64,000 bases of DNA from the NCBI RefSeq assembly GCF_003116095.1, contig NZ_LGRA01000022.1, forward strand, positions 202,771 through 266,770. Direction: 5' to 3'. The stretch's first letter is position 1. The number at the start of each line of letters is the position of its first letter. This document shows, piece by piece, positions 7,858-16,083 of the stretch. This stretch comes from Azospirillum sp. TSO35-2 (lineage in GTDB: Bacteria; Pseudomonadota; Alphaproteobacteria; Azospirillales; Azospirillaceae). A program made the position numbers and the translations under genes. Below the pieces are notes generated by a model. It was not told the DNA's origin and made no database searches. It saw nothing but the letters and a program-made list of their open reading frames with translations.

Positions 7858-8670
7858 TCAGTGGGGCTGGGCGGTTTCGCGGGTGTCTTCCGGCTGGGGC
7901 ATGAACACGGCGCGGGTGATCGCCTGTTCGATCTGGTCGCGGGTGAAGGGCTTCGGGATGACCGGGCCCAGATGCTCCAGCCCGTGCTTGGCCAGATCAT
8001 CGGGGAAGGCGGTGACGAAGATCACCGGCAGGAAGCGGCGGGCCCGAAGCTCGCGCGCGACCTCCAGCCCGTTGTCGCCGTCGGCCAGCCGGATGTCCAT
8101 CAGCGCCAGCGTCGGCCGGTGCTCCGCCGCCAGGGCCAGCGCCTCGTCCATCGTCGCCGCGTTGCCGCAGACGATGTGGCCCATGCCGCGCACCGTCTCC
8201 GCCAGGTCGAAGGCGATGATCGCGTCGTCCTCGACGATCAGGATGGTGGCGGTCAGCCGGGCCCGCACGCGTTCCCGCGCGTGGTTCAGCCGCTCCATCG
8301 CCGCCTCCGGCGGCAGGTCCAGCACCGCCGCGGCGTCGCCGACCGGCAGATCCTCCAGGTTGACCAGCAGGTACAGCCGGCGGTCGACCTCCTCCAGGGT
8401 GGCCAGTGCCGATTCCACCGGGTGGTAGGGGGCGATGGACGGCGGGAGGCCTTCCTGGTCCTGCAATTCGTTCAGATGGCGGTAGAGCGTGCCGCGGGAC
8501 AGGTCGCCGGCCTTGCCGCCCTTGTCGGTGTCCGCCTCGTTCACCTCCAGGTACCACTCCAGGGTCTGGGTCACCAACGCGTCTCCGCGCCCGTTCGTGC
8601 CGGTCAGCGCACGGGCGTAGCGGCGCAGGTAGGGCAAATGCTGCATGAAGTGACCGGTGTACTGCTCCAT
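7858..8670 (-). CDS. phyR: General stress response anti-anti-sigma response regulator PhyR
   Basis: PhyR has a sigma-factor-like N-terminal domain (about residues 1-140) and a C-terminal receiver (142-262). In alphaproteobacteria the phosphorylated protein exposes the sigma-like half, which captures the anti-sigma factor NepR and frees EcfG. The receiver is intact: acidic residues 147-149, phospho-acceptor Asp192 in LMDIRLADGDNG, Thr220 and Lys240. The sigma-like part contains the ECF region 4-like stretch RRLYLLVNLEDLPVGDAAAVLDLP. A GGGGAG site precedes the ATG at 8670. Unusually for this system no nepR, ecfG or cognate kinase gene is adjacent, so those partners must be elsewhere or this is a second copy. 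Confidence 0.92.
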   Translation of the reverse strand: MEQYTGHFMQHLPYLRRYARALTGTNGRGDALVTQTLEWYLEVNEADTDKGGKAGDLSRGTLYRHLNELQDQEGLPPSIAPYHPVESALATLEEVDRRLYLLVNLEDLPVGDAAAVLDLPPEAAMERLNHARERVRARLTATILIVEDDAIIAFDLAETVRGMGHIVCGNAATMDEALALAAEHRPTLALMDIRLADGDNGLEVARELRARRFLPVIFVTAFPDDLAKHGLEHLGPVIPKPFTRDQIEQAITRAVFMPQPEDTRETAQPH

Positions 8671-9442
8671 CTTTACTCCCCGTGCCTTTCTTCGGCGCGT
8701 GTTCCTGGCATCCTGCCCCGATCGACCGACCGCGTGCCGGGCGGGCCATCGCGGCGGTTGGTCCTTCGCGTGAGGTCGCAACGCCGTCGACGCTGCTTCG
8801 ATGAACAGACTGACGCATCCCGACCCGCGACGGTCGAAATCATATGGCGCAGTCCACGGCCTAACGGGAGTGAACCCGAAAGATTTATTCGAGATACCTG
8901 CAAGGAATTACCCAGCCCGGATAGGGTCGAAGCGTGTGGGAGATGCCTGAATGGGGAGCCGGCCGATGACCAGCGTCACCCCGGCCTAGGGAGTTCCAGG
9001 AGGGAGCGCTTAACCGTTCGGAAAGGCTTAGCGGGCTAGTCTGACATTGCCCTCCGGCCCAGGCTGTGCGAGGGCGAGGCGAGTGTTCCCGATCCTCGAA
9101 CGCGCCGGTCTTCCCCCAGGCCGGCGCGTTTTTCTGCCGTCGCGCCGGTCCGCCGCGCCAAGGCTGGAACCAAACCGCCGGCGCGGTGTTCTGAGAGGCA
9201 ATGGTGTGATTCCTCCCTGAACCGCCAGTCCCTATCGCCGCCGCGCGCCCCGCGTTCATCGTGAGTGGCGCCGGCGGCGAAATTTTCTCGCCGTGTGGCG
9301 ACGGAGCGGAACCGGTGTTCGTCGCAACCCGGTGCTTGCAACGCGCTTAATCGGAAGTTAAGGACATCGGCTCACCGTCATTAGTGGGGGGTGGTGGTCG
9401 TGCGCCGCCCGTCCAGTTGCCGCATCGGGTCCGGGTTTGTGC
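8671..9442. other. 772-bp intergenic region with a candidate structured RNA
   Basis: No frame here has convincing coding signals; the longer frames lack ribosome sites. The stretch from about 8990 to 9134 is rich in inverted repeats, including a bulged stem around CGCTTAACC and GGCTTAGCG at 9017-9044 and a CGAGG/CCTCG pair at 9069-9098. It ends in a strong intrinsic terminator. This fits an untranslated RNA read on the plus strand. I compared it by eye with 6S, SRP, RNase P and tmRNA signatures and recognised none. A GGAAC, 17 bases, GTT arrangement at 9166-9190 resembles an EcfG promoter but could be chance. Confidence 0.4.
9099..9134 (+). terminator. Intrinsic terminator without an obvious gene
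   Basis: AACGCGCCGG pairs perfectly with CCGGCGCGTT around a 12-base loop and runs on into TTT. No open reading frame ends just before it. Confidence 0.8.
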
Positions 9443-9976
9443 ATGGAAGACCAAGAGTTCGATCGGTCCCTGATGGACGGCGTTCCGCCGGACGAACTGG
9501 CCGACCATGCCTTGTGGCGGGCGCGTGTCCAGGGCACGAACATTTCCGAAAAGACCTTGCTGGCCACCGATTATCTCAATCACTTCAACGAAATCGTGAT
9601 GCTGATCGAGATGATCCCCGACATGCCGGACATGCTCGAGGAATGCCTGATCTGGCAGCCCAAGACCTACGCCGAGCATTTCCGCGACAGCGGCTTTTCC
9701 GACCGCGAGCTGGCCATCGAGGCGTACGAGCATGTGCCGTCCAAGTTCCGGCGGCCGTTCGAGGACACCATCGCCCAGGCCCATCAGGTCATCGCCCGCA
9801 CCCTGGAGCGGATCGGCACCGACATCGACAGCGGTGATCCGGAAAAGCTGCGGCTCGACTGCCAGACCTCGGTGGCGATGATCCACCGCATCATCCAGGT
9901 CGCCAACGGCATCATCCACGGCACCGCCCATGTCATGGAACAGGGCGAGATCGACCTGTATCTGCAAAACGGCTGA
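9443..9976 (+). CDS. Helical soluble protein of unknown function, 177 residues
   Basis: The ATG at 9443 gives MEDQEFDRSLMDGVPPDELA and a 177-residue acidic, mainly helical protein with no signal peptide or membrane segment. Landmarks are a hydrophobic helix with several Met (EIVMLIEMIPDMPDMLEECL), a WQPKTYAEHF loop and a C-terminal helix (VAMIHRIIQVANGIIHGTAH). Codon use is like that of its neighbours, so it looks native. No known motif was found. There is no clear ribosome site and a long leader lies upstream, so a leaderless or remote promoter is possible. Nothing in its surroundings indicates a pathway. Confidence 0.7.
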   Translation: MEDQEFDRSLMDGVPPDELADHALWRARVQGTNISEKTLLATDYLNHFNEIVMLIEMIPDMPDMLEECLIWQPKTYAEHFRDSGFSDRELAIEAYEHVPSKFRRPFEDTIAQAHQVIARTLERIGTDIDSGDPEKLRLDCQTSVAMIHRIIQVANGIIHGTAHVMEQGEIDLYLQNG

Positions 9977-10331
9977 GACCTTCGAAGGGCTCACCAATAC
10001 TTTCGATGCAAAACGCGGGTCTCACCAACGGAAACCAGCCGATTCCAGGCACTTGGCCCAGCGGGAATGGCGATTGATGGTGCATCCACCATTCGTTCGT
10101 TGCATGGCTCAGTTCCCGCCCACGGCACTATAGTCGGAGCACAAAGAAAAAGACGGGGGCGTGATCAAACGTCCGCCGCGGGGGAGATGGAGCAAACCCA
10201 TGAAGGGATGCGCTTTCGCGCCGGCCGATGGCATGGCCGTGTCTGAGTCGCGTGTGTGGCGGCCCGGCCCGCCCGCCGATTATGCCCGTCCAGCCGCACC
10301 CGTCGCCCAGCGGGGGGAGGACGGCAGGCGC
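9977..10331. promoter_or_regulatory. 355-bp leader before the aryl-CoA ligase
   Basis: No gene is supported here. TATAGT at 10129-10134 is the best -10-like box, but its -35 partner is poor. The ligase frame stays open upstream to 10161; those extra codons do not resemble the family N terminus and are probably untranslated. Confidence 0.35.
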
Positions 10332-11963
10332 ATGGCACCATCCGGGCATCGCGACAGTTTCGCCCGCGACCGCCTGCCGGCGCCGTCCCAGCGCCCCGAT
10401 CTGATCCTCGACCGCCCGGAACTCCGGTACCCTGAACGCCTGAACGCCGCCTCCGCCCTGATCGACGGCTGGCGCGACCGCGGCTGGGACGACCGGCCCT
10501 GCCTGATCGGCAGCGACGGCGAGGTGTGGAGCTATGGCCGCCTGCGTGACACCGTCGACCGCATCGCCCGCGTCCTGACGGAGGATTACGGGCTGGTCAC
10601 CGGCAACCGCGTCCTGCTGCGCGGACCGAACACGCCGATGCTGGCGGCCTGCTGGCTGGCGGTGATCAAGGCCGGCGGCGTGCTGGTGCCGACCATGCCG
10701 CTGCTGCGCGCGCCCGAACTGGCCGATGTGCTGAAGCGCGCGTCGATCAACATGGCGCTGTGCGACACCCGCTACCTCGACGACCTGGAAGAGGCGGCGG
10801 TGCCGTCGCTGCGCATCGTCGGCTTCCGCGACGGCGAGCTGGAGCACCGCATCGCCACCAAGCCGGCGGGCTTCGAGGCGGCCGACACCGCCAACGACGA
10901 CGTGGCGCTGATCGCCTTCACCTCCGGCACCACCGGCACGCCCAAGGCGGCGGCCCACCTGCACCGCCATCTGCTGGCGATCACCGACCTGTCGCCGCGT
11001 TCGGTGCTGGAAACCCGCGCCGACGATGTCTTCTGCGGCTCGCCGACGCTGGCCTTCGCCTACGGGTTGGGCGGGTTGCTGCTGTTCCCGCTGCGCATCG
11101 GCGCCTCGGTCATCCTGCTGGAGCGCGGCACCTGCGACCGGCTGCTGGAGGCGGCGGCGCGGCACAAGGCGACGGTGATGTTCACCGTGCCCACCGTGTA
11201 CCGCGGCATGATCGGTCGGCTGACCGCCGACCCCAGGGTGGCCGACGGCCTGCGGTCGCTGCGGCTGTGCGTGTCGGCCGGCGAACCGCTGCCGCAGTTG
11301 ACCTTCGACGACTGGCGGGCGGCGACCGGTCTGGAGATTCTCGACAGCCTCGGCACCACCGAGCTGCTGAACGCGGTGCTGCACGCGGTGCCCGGCGACG
11401 TCCGCCCCGGCTCCACCGGCAAGCCGGTGCCCGGTTACGAGGCGATGGTGGTCGACGACCAGTTCCGCCGCCTGCCGCCGGGCCAGGTCGGGCGGCTGGC
11501 GGTGCGCGGGGCGACGGGCTGCCTCTACCTCGACGATCCGCGGCAGGAATGCTACGTCCAGCAGGGCTGGAACCTGACCGGCGACGCCTTCCACGTCGAT
11601 GAGGACGGTTTCTTCTGGTACCACGCCCGCACCGACGACCTGATCGTGTCGGCCGGCTACAAGATCTCCGGCCTGGAGGTCGAGAACATCCTGCTGGGCC
11701 ACGAGGCGGTGCAGGAATGCGCGGTGATCGCCGCGCCCGATCCGGTGCGCGGGACGATCCCCAAGGCCTTCGTCGTCATCCGCGACGGCGTGCTCGCCGA
11801 CGAACGTCTGGCCGAGGAGCTGCAGAGCTACGTCAAGGAGCACATCGCGCCCTACAAGTACCCGCGCGCGGTGGAATTCCTCGACGCGCTGCCGCGGACC
11901 GAGACCGGCAAGGTCCAGCGCTTCAAGTTGCGCCGCCGCGCCTGGGAACCCGACGAGGAGTGA
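10332..11963 (+). CDS. Benzoate/2-aminobenzoate-type CoA ligase
   Basis: This 543-residue enzyme belongs to the ANL superfamily and should activate an aromatic acid as its adenylate and then its CoA thioester. The phosphate-binding motif FTSGTTGTPKAAAH lies at about residues 196-209. The motif YHARTDDLIVSAGYKISG and the C-terminal lysine region LPRTETGKVQRFKLRRR complete the adenylate-forming core. The N terminus from MAPSGHRDSFARDRLPAP matches the start typical of the 2-aminobenzoate-CoA ligase group, and a GGGGAGG lies 11 bases before this ATG, so I prefer it over the longer frame. No ring-opening or beta-oxidation genes are adjacent, so the substrate is not fixed by context. Confidence 0.85.
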   Translation: MAPSGHRDSFARDRLPAPSQRPDLILDRPELRYPERLNAASALIDGWRDRGWDDRPCLIGSDGEVWSYGRLRDTVDRIARVLTEDYGLVTGNRVLLRGPNTPMLAACWLAVIKAGGVLVPTMPLLRAPELADVLKRASINMALCDTRYLDDLEEAAVPSLRIVGFRDGELEHRIATKPAGFEAADTANDDVALIAFTSGTTGTPKAAAHLHRHLLAITDLSPRSVLETRADDVFCGSPTLAFAYGLGGLLLFPLRIGASVILLERGTCDRLLEAAARHKATVMFTVPTVYRGMIGRLTADPRVADGLRSLRLCVSAGEPLPQLTFDDWRAATGLEILDSLGTTELLNAVLHAVPGDVRPGSTGKPVPGYEAMVVDDQFRRLPPGQVGRLAVRGATGCLYLDDPRQECYVQQGWNLTGDAFHVDEDGFFWYHARTDDLIVSAGYKISGLEVENILLGHEAVQECAVIAAPDPVRGTIPKAFVVIRDGVLADERLAEELQSYVKEHIAPYKYPRAVEFLDALPRTETGKVQRFKLRRRAWEPDEE

Positions 11964-11972
11964 CGGTTCGCG

Positions 11973-12848
11973 TCAGGCGGTCAGCCCGGCGAAGCGGGTC
12001 AGGCGGATGTTGCGCCGCTCCAGCAGGGCGGCGAACTCCGGCCCCTTGAGATAGTCGTATTCGCTGCGCCGCGGCTCGACCAGCGTGTCGACCCGGCGCA
12101 GGTCCGCGTCGGGCAGGCCGGGATGCACCATCACCAGGGTGCGGTTGCCGGCCCCCCCGGCGATCCCGTCGAGGAAGCGCGGCATCAGCGCGGCGAGCGG
12201 TTGTTTGCCGGCGAAGTCGTAGACGCCGGCGAAGCGGTCGTTGGCGGGGATGCCGCGCGCCCGCACCATCCGGGCCAGCCCGCCGCCCAGCCCGCCGATC
12301 AGCAGCGTCTTCGGCACCGCCACCCCGCGCCGCAGCACCGCCGACACCGGCTCGCCGCACAGGCGGACATAGGCGCCGGGCAGGGTGGCCAGCGCCTCCA
12401 CCACCGCCTCGCGCACGCCGGGCAGCTGGTGGACATGCTGGTGGCCGTCGATGTGGTCGGGCGGGCCGCCCCAGCCGTCGCGGAAGGCGGCGAGCTGCCG
12501 CGCCAGCTCGGCGCGGATCTCGGCACGGGCGGCCGGCGTGTTCAGGCGCCCGCGGTAGGCCCAGCCCATCAGCCGCCCCAGCGGCGGCAATCGTCCCTCC
12601 GGCGCCAGGGTCGGCATCGGCCCCAGCGGCGGCTGGTCGGTCAGGGTGAAGTGCAGCCCGACGTCGGCCTTGTCCTTCAGCGCGCGCAGGGCATCGGCCT
12701 CGGGGCGCCAGTGCGGGCACAGGCTCATCACCGAGGTGGCGGTCAGGCGTCCGGCGGCGATCAGCTCGCGGATGGCGGCGTTCACCCCGGGCGCCAGCCC
12801 GTAATCGTCGGCGCAGAGCAGGAGCGGGGTGGGGGAGGTCTGGGACAT
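11973..12848 (-). CDS. hpnK: ChbG/HpnK-family deacetylase
   Basis: The 291-residue product belongs to the YdjC/ChbG/HpnK carbohydrate deacetylase family, metal-dependent enzymes that remove acetyl groups from sugars. HpnK members act in hopanoid biosynthesis. Metal and catalytic residues are visible in LLLCADDYGLAPGVNAAI (Asp-Asp near residue 15), in GLHFTL and in DHIDGHQHVHQLPGVREAV. No other hopanoid gene (hpnA, hpnH, shc) is nearby, so the hopanoid role is inferred from family likeness only. It converges on the aryl-CoA ligase with nine bases between stops. Confidence 0.8.
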   Translation of the reverse strand: MSQTSPTPLLLCADDYGLAPGVNAAIRELIAAGRLTATSVMSLCPHWRPEADALRALKDKADVGLHFTLTDQPPLGPMPTLAPEGRLPPLGRLMGWAYRGRLNTPAARAEIRAELARQLAAFRDGWGGPPDHIDGHQHVHQLPGVREAVVEALATLPGAYVRLCGEPVSAVLRRGVAVPKTLLIGGLGGGLARMVRARGIPANDRFAGVYDFAGKQPLAALMPRFLDGIAGGAGNRTLVMVHPGLPDADLRRVDTLVEPRRSEYDYLKGPEFAALLERRNIRLTRFAGLTA

Positions 12849-12921
12849 CGGGGTGCCGGTCGGCCGCGGACGAAAGGTCCGGCCAAGATGGGCGGGCGCC
12901 GGCCCGGGATCAAGCCCGCCG

Positions 12922-13878
12922 TCAGAGCGCCTTCGACGGAGCCGGCGCAGCCTCTTCGGCCGTGACCGTCGCCGCCCGGCGGCCGGGCAGCGTCGCCAGC
13001 GTCACGCCGGGCAGCACGAACAGCACGCCGACCAGATGGAAGCCCTGCAACGGCTCGTCCAGCAGCAGCATCGAGGCGAGCGCCGCCCACAGCGGCGAGA
13101 CGTACAGCGCGGTGGAGGCGCGCGCCGCCCCCATCATCGCGATGGTCTTCTGGTAGGCGAGCAGCGCCAGGACCGAGGCGAACAGCGCCACCGCCACGAT
13201 CGACAGGAAGGTGACGACGGAAAACGGCACCGGCCGCACCGCGACGCTCTCCCACGCGTAGAAGGGCGCCAGCACCAGCACGCCGGCGAAGGCGTTGGCG
13301 GCGAAGGCGGTGACCACCGGAAGTGGTGCGCCCGATTGACGCAGAAGGATGGTGTAGACCGACCACGACACCGCCCCGGTCAGCACCAGCAGGTCGCCGA
13401 CGCTGACGGTCAGGTGACGCAGCGCCTCCAGATCGCCGCGGGTCAGGATCACCAGCACGCCGGCCATCGCCAGCAGGATCCCCAGCACCTGGCGCGGTCG
13501 GATCGCGTCGCCCAGCCACACCGCGGCGATGCCCAGGATCATCGCCGGGCTGGTGGCGTAGATCAGGCTGGCGTTGGTGGCGCTGGTCCGCTCCAGCCCG
13601 TAATAGACGATGGCGCCGGAAATCCCCTGGCCCAGCACCCCGAGCAGCAGGTAGCGCCGCCACTCCCGCAGCAACCGGTGGCGGTGGACCAGCAACCCCC
13701 GCAGGGCGAAGGGCAGGACGATCAGGAAGGCGATCAGCCAGCGCCAGAAGGCGAGCCCGATCGGCGGCACCACATGGGCCACGGCCCGGCCGACCACCGG
13801 GTTGGACGCCAGCAGCGCCGACCCGATCAGATAAAGGCTGTAGGCGGCGAACGGACCGGAACGGAACAGGGGCGGCAT
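12922..13878 (-). CDS. DMT-superfamily (EamA) transporter
   Basis: The product has 318 residues from the chosen start and about ten hydrophobic helices in two EamA repeats. The first begins AYSLYLIGSALLASNPVVGR; the second begins near the VLTGAVSWSVYTILLR segment. EamA proteins of the drug/metabolite transporter group usually export amino acids or other small metabolites across the inner membrane. Three in-frame ATG codons lie between 13878 and 13950. I chose 13878 because the residues after it begin the first helix region, but none has a clear ribosome site. The hpnK-like gene follows on the same strand after 73 bases; a joint function is not evident. Confidence 0.85.
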   Translation of the reverse strand: MPPLFRSGPFAAYSLYLIGSALLASNPVVGRAVAHVVPPIGLAFWRWLIAFLIVLPFALRGLLVHRHRLLREWRRYLLLGVLGQGISGAIVYYGLERTSATNASLIYATSPAMILGIAAVWLGDAIRPRQVLGILLAMAGVLVILTRGDLEALRHLTVSVGDLLVLTGAVSWSVYTILLRQSGAPLPVVTAFAANAFAGVLVLAPFYAWESVAVRPVPFSVVTFLSIVAVALFASVLALLAYQKTIAMMGAARASTALYVSPLWAALASMLLLDEPLQGFHLVGVLFVLPGVTLATLPGRRAATVTAEEAAPAPSKAL

Positions 13879-14272
13879 CGGCGTCGAGAGGTCCCATGGC
13901 GGAAATGACTTGCAACTCAGCCTAGCATGCGGCCCCATGGCGACCTTCACGGCGGGTGCGCATGGCTGCCGTCCGGCTGCCGCCGGTGGGCACCCGCTCC
14001 CGCGTTTCGCTTGCTCTGTGCGATTCGGTGGGTGAGGGTTCTGTCCGTTCGGTCAAGCAAACAGTTCGCTTCGCAACTGTTGCGTTTCCGGCGACAAAAT
14101 CAGTTGGAAACATCGTGTTGGCACCTCAAAAGATGCGGTACGGTGTGACGTAACGACGTATGCATGTTCACGTTGACAGGTGCCTTTGGCACGCGCCAAA
14201 TGGCTGCCTTATTTCCAAAAGCGATCTGGCAAATTCCCTGAACGCTCCAACCGGAATCGGGAGGCAAGACGA
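13879..14272. promoter_or_regulatory. Intergenic control region before dppA with two dyads
   Basis: This stretch holds no gene. It contains the dyad AACAGTT-N8-AACTGTT at 14060-14081 and the palindrome TTTGGCACGCGCCAAA at 14185-14200. TTGACA at 14173-14178 could be a -35 element, but no good -10 box stands at the right distance. The palindrome just after it looks like an operator for the dpp operon. GGGAGG at 14259-14264 is the dppA ribosome site. Confidence 0.45.
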
Positions 14273-15871
14273 ATGAAGCGCATCCTGCTGGGTGCCGGGC
14301 TTGGTATGGCCGCGGCGCTGGCGCTGACGGCGCCGGCCCAGGCCGCGAAGACCCTTGTTTATTGCTCCGAGGGCAGCCCTGAAAACTTCAACCCGATGTT
14401 GAACACGACCGGCACCAGCTTCGACGTGGCGCTTCCGGTCTACAACAACCTCGTCCAGTTCGAGCACGGCGGCACCAAGGTCGTTCCGGGCCTGGCCGAA
14501 TCCTGGACGATCTCCGACGACGGTCTGGTCTACACGTTCAAGCTGCGCGCCGGCGCCAAGTGGCACAGCAACGCCGACTTCAAGCCGACGCGCGACGCCA
14601 ACGCCGACGACGTGATCTTCTCGTTCGAGCGCCAGTGGAAGGCCGACAGCCCCTATCACAAGGTGTCGGGCGGCGCGTACGACTACTTCAACGACATGGC
14701 GATGCCCAAGCTGTTGAAGTCGATCGAGAAGGTGGACGACCTGACGGTCAAGTTCACCCTGAACGCGGTCGAGGCGCCGTTCCTGGCCAACCTCGCCATG
14801 CCGTTCGCGCCGATCATGTCGGCCGAATACGCCGCGATGCTGCTGAAGAAGGGCACGCCGGAGAAGCTGGACCAAGTTCCGATCGGCACCGGTCCGTTCC
14901 AGTTCGTCGCCTACCAGAAGGACGCCGTCGTCCGCTACAAGGCGTTCGAACAGTATTGGGGCGGCAAGCAGCCGCTCGACAACCTCGTCTTCGCGATCAC
15001 GCCCGACGCGGCGGTCCGGCTGGCCAAGCTGAAGGCCAACGAATGCCAGGTCATGCCGTACCCGAACCCGGCCGACATCGAGGCGATGAAGAAGGACACC
15101 TCGATCCTCGTCCAGGAGCAGGAAGGCCTGAACGTCGGTTACGTCTCCTTCAACGTGACCAAGAAGCCGTTCGACGACGTGCGCGTCCGCCGCGCCGTCA
15201 GCATGGCGATGGACAAGAAGGCGATCGTCGCCGCGGTCTACCAGGCCGCCGGTGTCCCGGCCAAGAACCCGATCCCGCCGACCATGTGGTCGTACAACGA
15301 CGCGATCGAGGATTATCCGTACGACATCGAGCGGGCGAAGAAGCTGCTGGCCGACGCCGGCTACCCCAACGGTTTCGAAACCGACCTGTGGGCGATGCCG
15401 GTGCAGCGCCCCTACAACCCCAACGCCAAGCGCGTCGCCGAGATGATGCAGGCCGATCTGGCCAAGGTCGGCGTCAAGGCGAAGATCGTGCAGTACGAGT
15501 GGGGTGAATACCGCAAGCGGATGCAGCAGGGCGAGCACCAGATGGGCATGCTCGGCTGGACCGGCGACAACGGCGATCCCGACAACTTCCTCTACACCCT
15601 GCTGGGTTGCGAGGCGGCGCGTCCGGGCGGCAACAACCTGTCGAAGTGGTGCAACAAGGAGTTTGACGACCTCGTCGTCCAGGCCAAGCGCACCACCGAC
15701 ATCGCCGCCCGCACCAAGCTGTACGAACAGTCGCAGGTGATCTTCAAGGAAGAGGCGCCCTGGTACACCATCGCCCATTCGGTGGTGTACATGGGTCTTG
15801 CCAAGAACGTCGTCGGCTACAAGATGGACCCGTTCGGCGTCCATCGCTTCGAAGGCGTCGACCTGAAGTGA
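14273..15871 (+). CDS. dppA: Dipeptide/oligopeptide ABC transporter, periplasmic binding protein
   Basis: A family 5 solute-binding protein of 532 residues. The Sec signal peptide is MKRILLGAGLGMAAALALTA with an AQA-type cleavage site, followed by the mature domain (VYCSEGSPENFNPML). Typical family segments are present, such as GLAESWTISDDGLVYTFKLR and the C-terminal region YTIAHSVVYMGLAKNVVGYK. It captures peptides in the periplasm and passes them to DppBC. It is the first gene of a dppABCDF operon, and a set of hairpins separates it from dppB, probably giving it more product than the membrane genes. Peptide, rather than nickel or haem, is the default assignment. Confidence 0.93.
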   Translation: MKRILLGAGLGMAAALALTAPAQAAKTLVYCSEGSPENFNPMLNTTGTSFDVALPVYNNLVQFEHGGTKVVPGLAESWTISDDGLVYTFKLRAGAKWHSNADFKPTRDANADDVIFSFERQWKADSPYHKVSGGAYDYFNDMAMPKLLKSIEKVDDLTVKFTLNAVEAPFLANLAMPFAPIMSAEYAAMLLKKGTPEKLDQVPIGTGPFQFVAYQKDAVVRYKAFEQYWGGKQPLDNLVFAITPDAAVRLAKLKANECQVMPYPNPADIEAMKKDTSILVQEQEGLNVGYVSFNVTKKPFDDVRVRRAVSMAMDKKAIVAAVYQAAGVPAKNPIPPTMWSYNDAIEDYPYDIERAKKLLADAGYPNGFETDLWAMPVQRPYNPNAKRVAEMMQADLAKVGVKAKIVQYEWGEYRKRMQQGEHQMGMLGWTGDNGDPDNFLYTLLGCEAARPGGNNLSKWCNKEFDDLVVQAKRTTDIAARTKLYEQSQVIFKEEAPWYTIAHSVVYMGLAKNVVGYKMDPFGVHRFEGVDLK

Positions 15872-15876
15872 GCGAT

Positions 15877-16050
15877 GCGCCCTTCGGGTTTCGAAGGGCG
15901 CGGGTGACGAGGTGAATGGGGGGCGGGGGTTTTGCGTTCGGCGACGCCCCCGCCCCCCTTCCTTCCCCGCCGGCGGTGGCGAAGGCTGTGTCTGCATGGG
16001 GCCGTCGGCCCCGATGATCGTGGGGTTCCGATGAGGAACCCCGTTTCCGT
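15877..16050 (+). terminator. Three hairpins between dppA and dppB
   Basis: Hairpin one (15877-15901) is GCGCCCTTCG with CGAAGGGCGC, loop GGTTT. Hairpin two is a GGGGGGCGGGGG stem with its complement at about 15918-15958. Hairpin three (16022-16042) is GGGGTTCC with GGAACCCC, followed by GTTTCCGTTTT. Together they suggest partial termination or 3' protection of the dppA part of the transcript. Confidence 0.6.
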
Positions 16051-16083
16051 TTTGACCGACGTTTGAAAAATGAGTCCCTCTCG

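Noticed and set aside
9166..9190. EcfG promoter for the gene at 9443
   Set aside because: GGAAC-17-GTT is present, but it would leave a 245-base leader and matches of this length are expected by chance; noted only as weak.
8671..9442. A nepR gene next to phyR
   Set aside because: Both strands were read for a 50-70 residue frame with a NepR-like helix pattern; none had a ribosome site or the expected residues.
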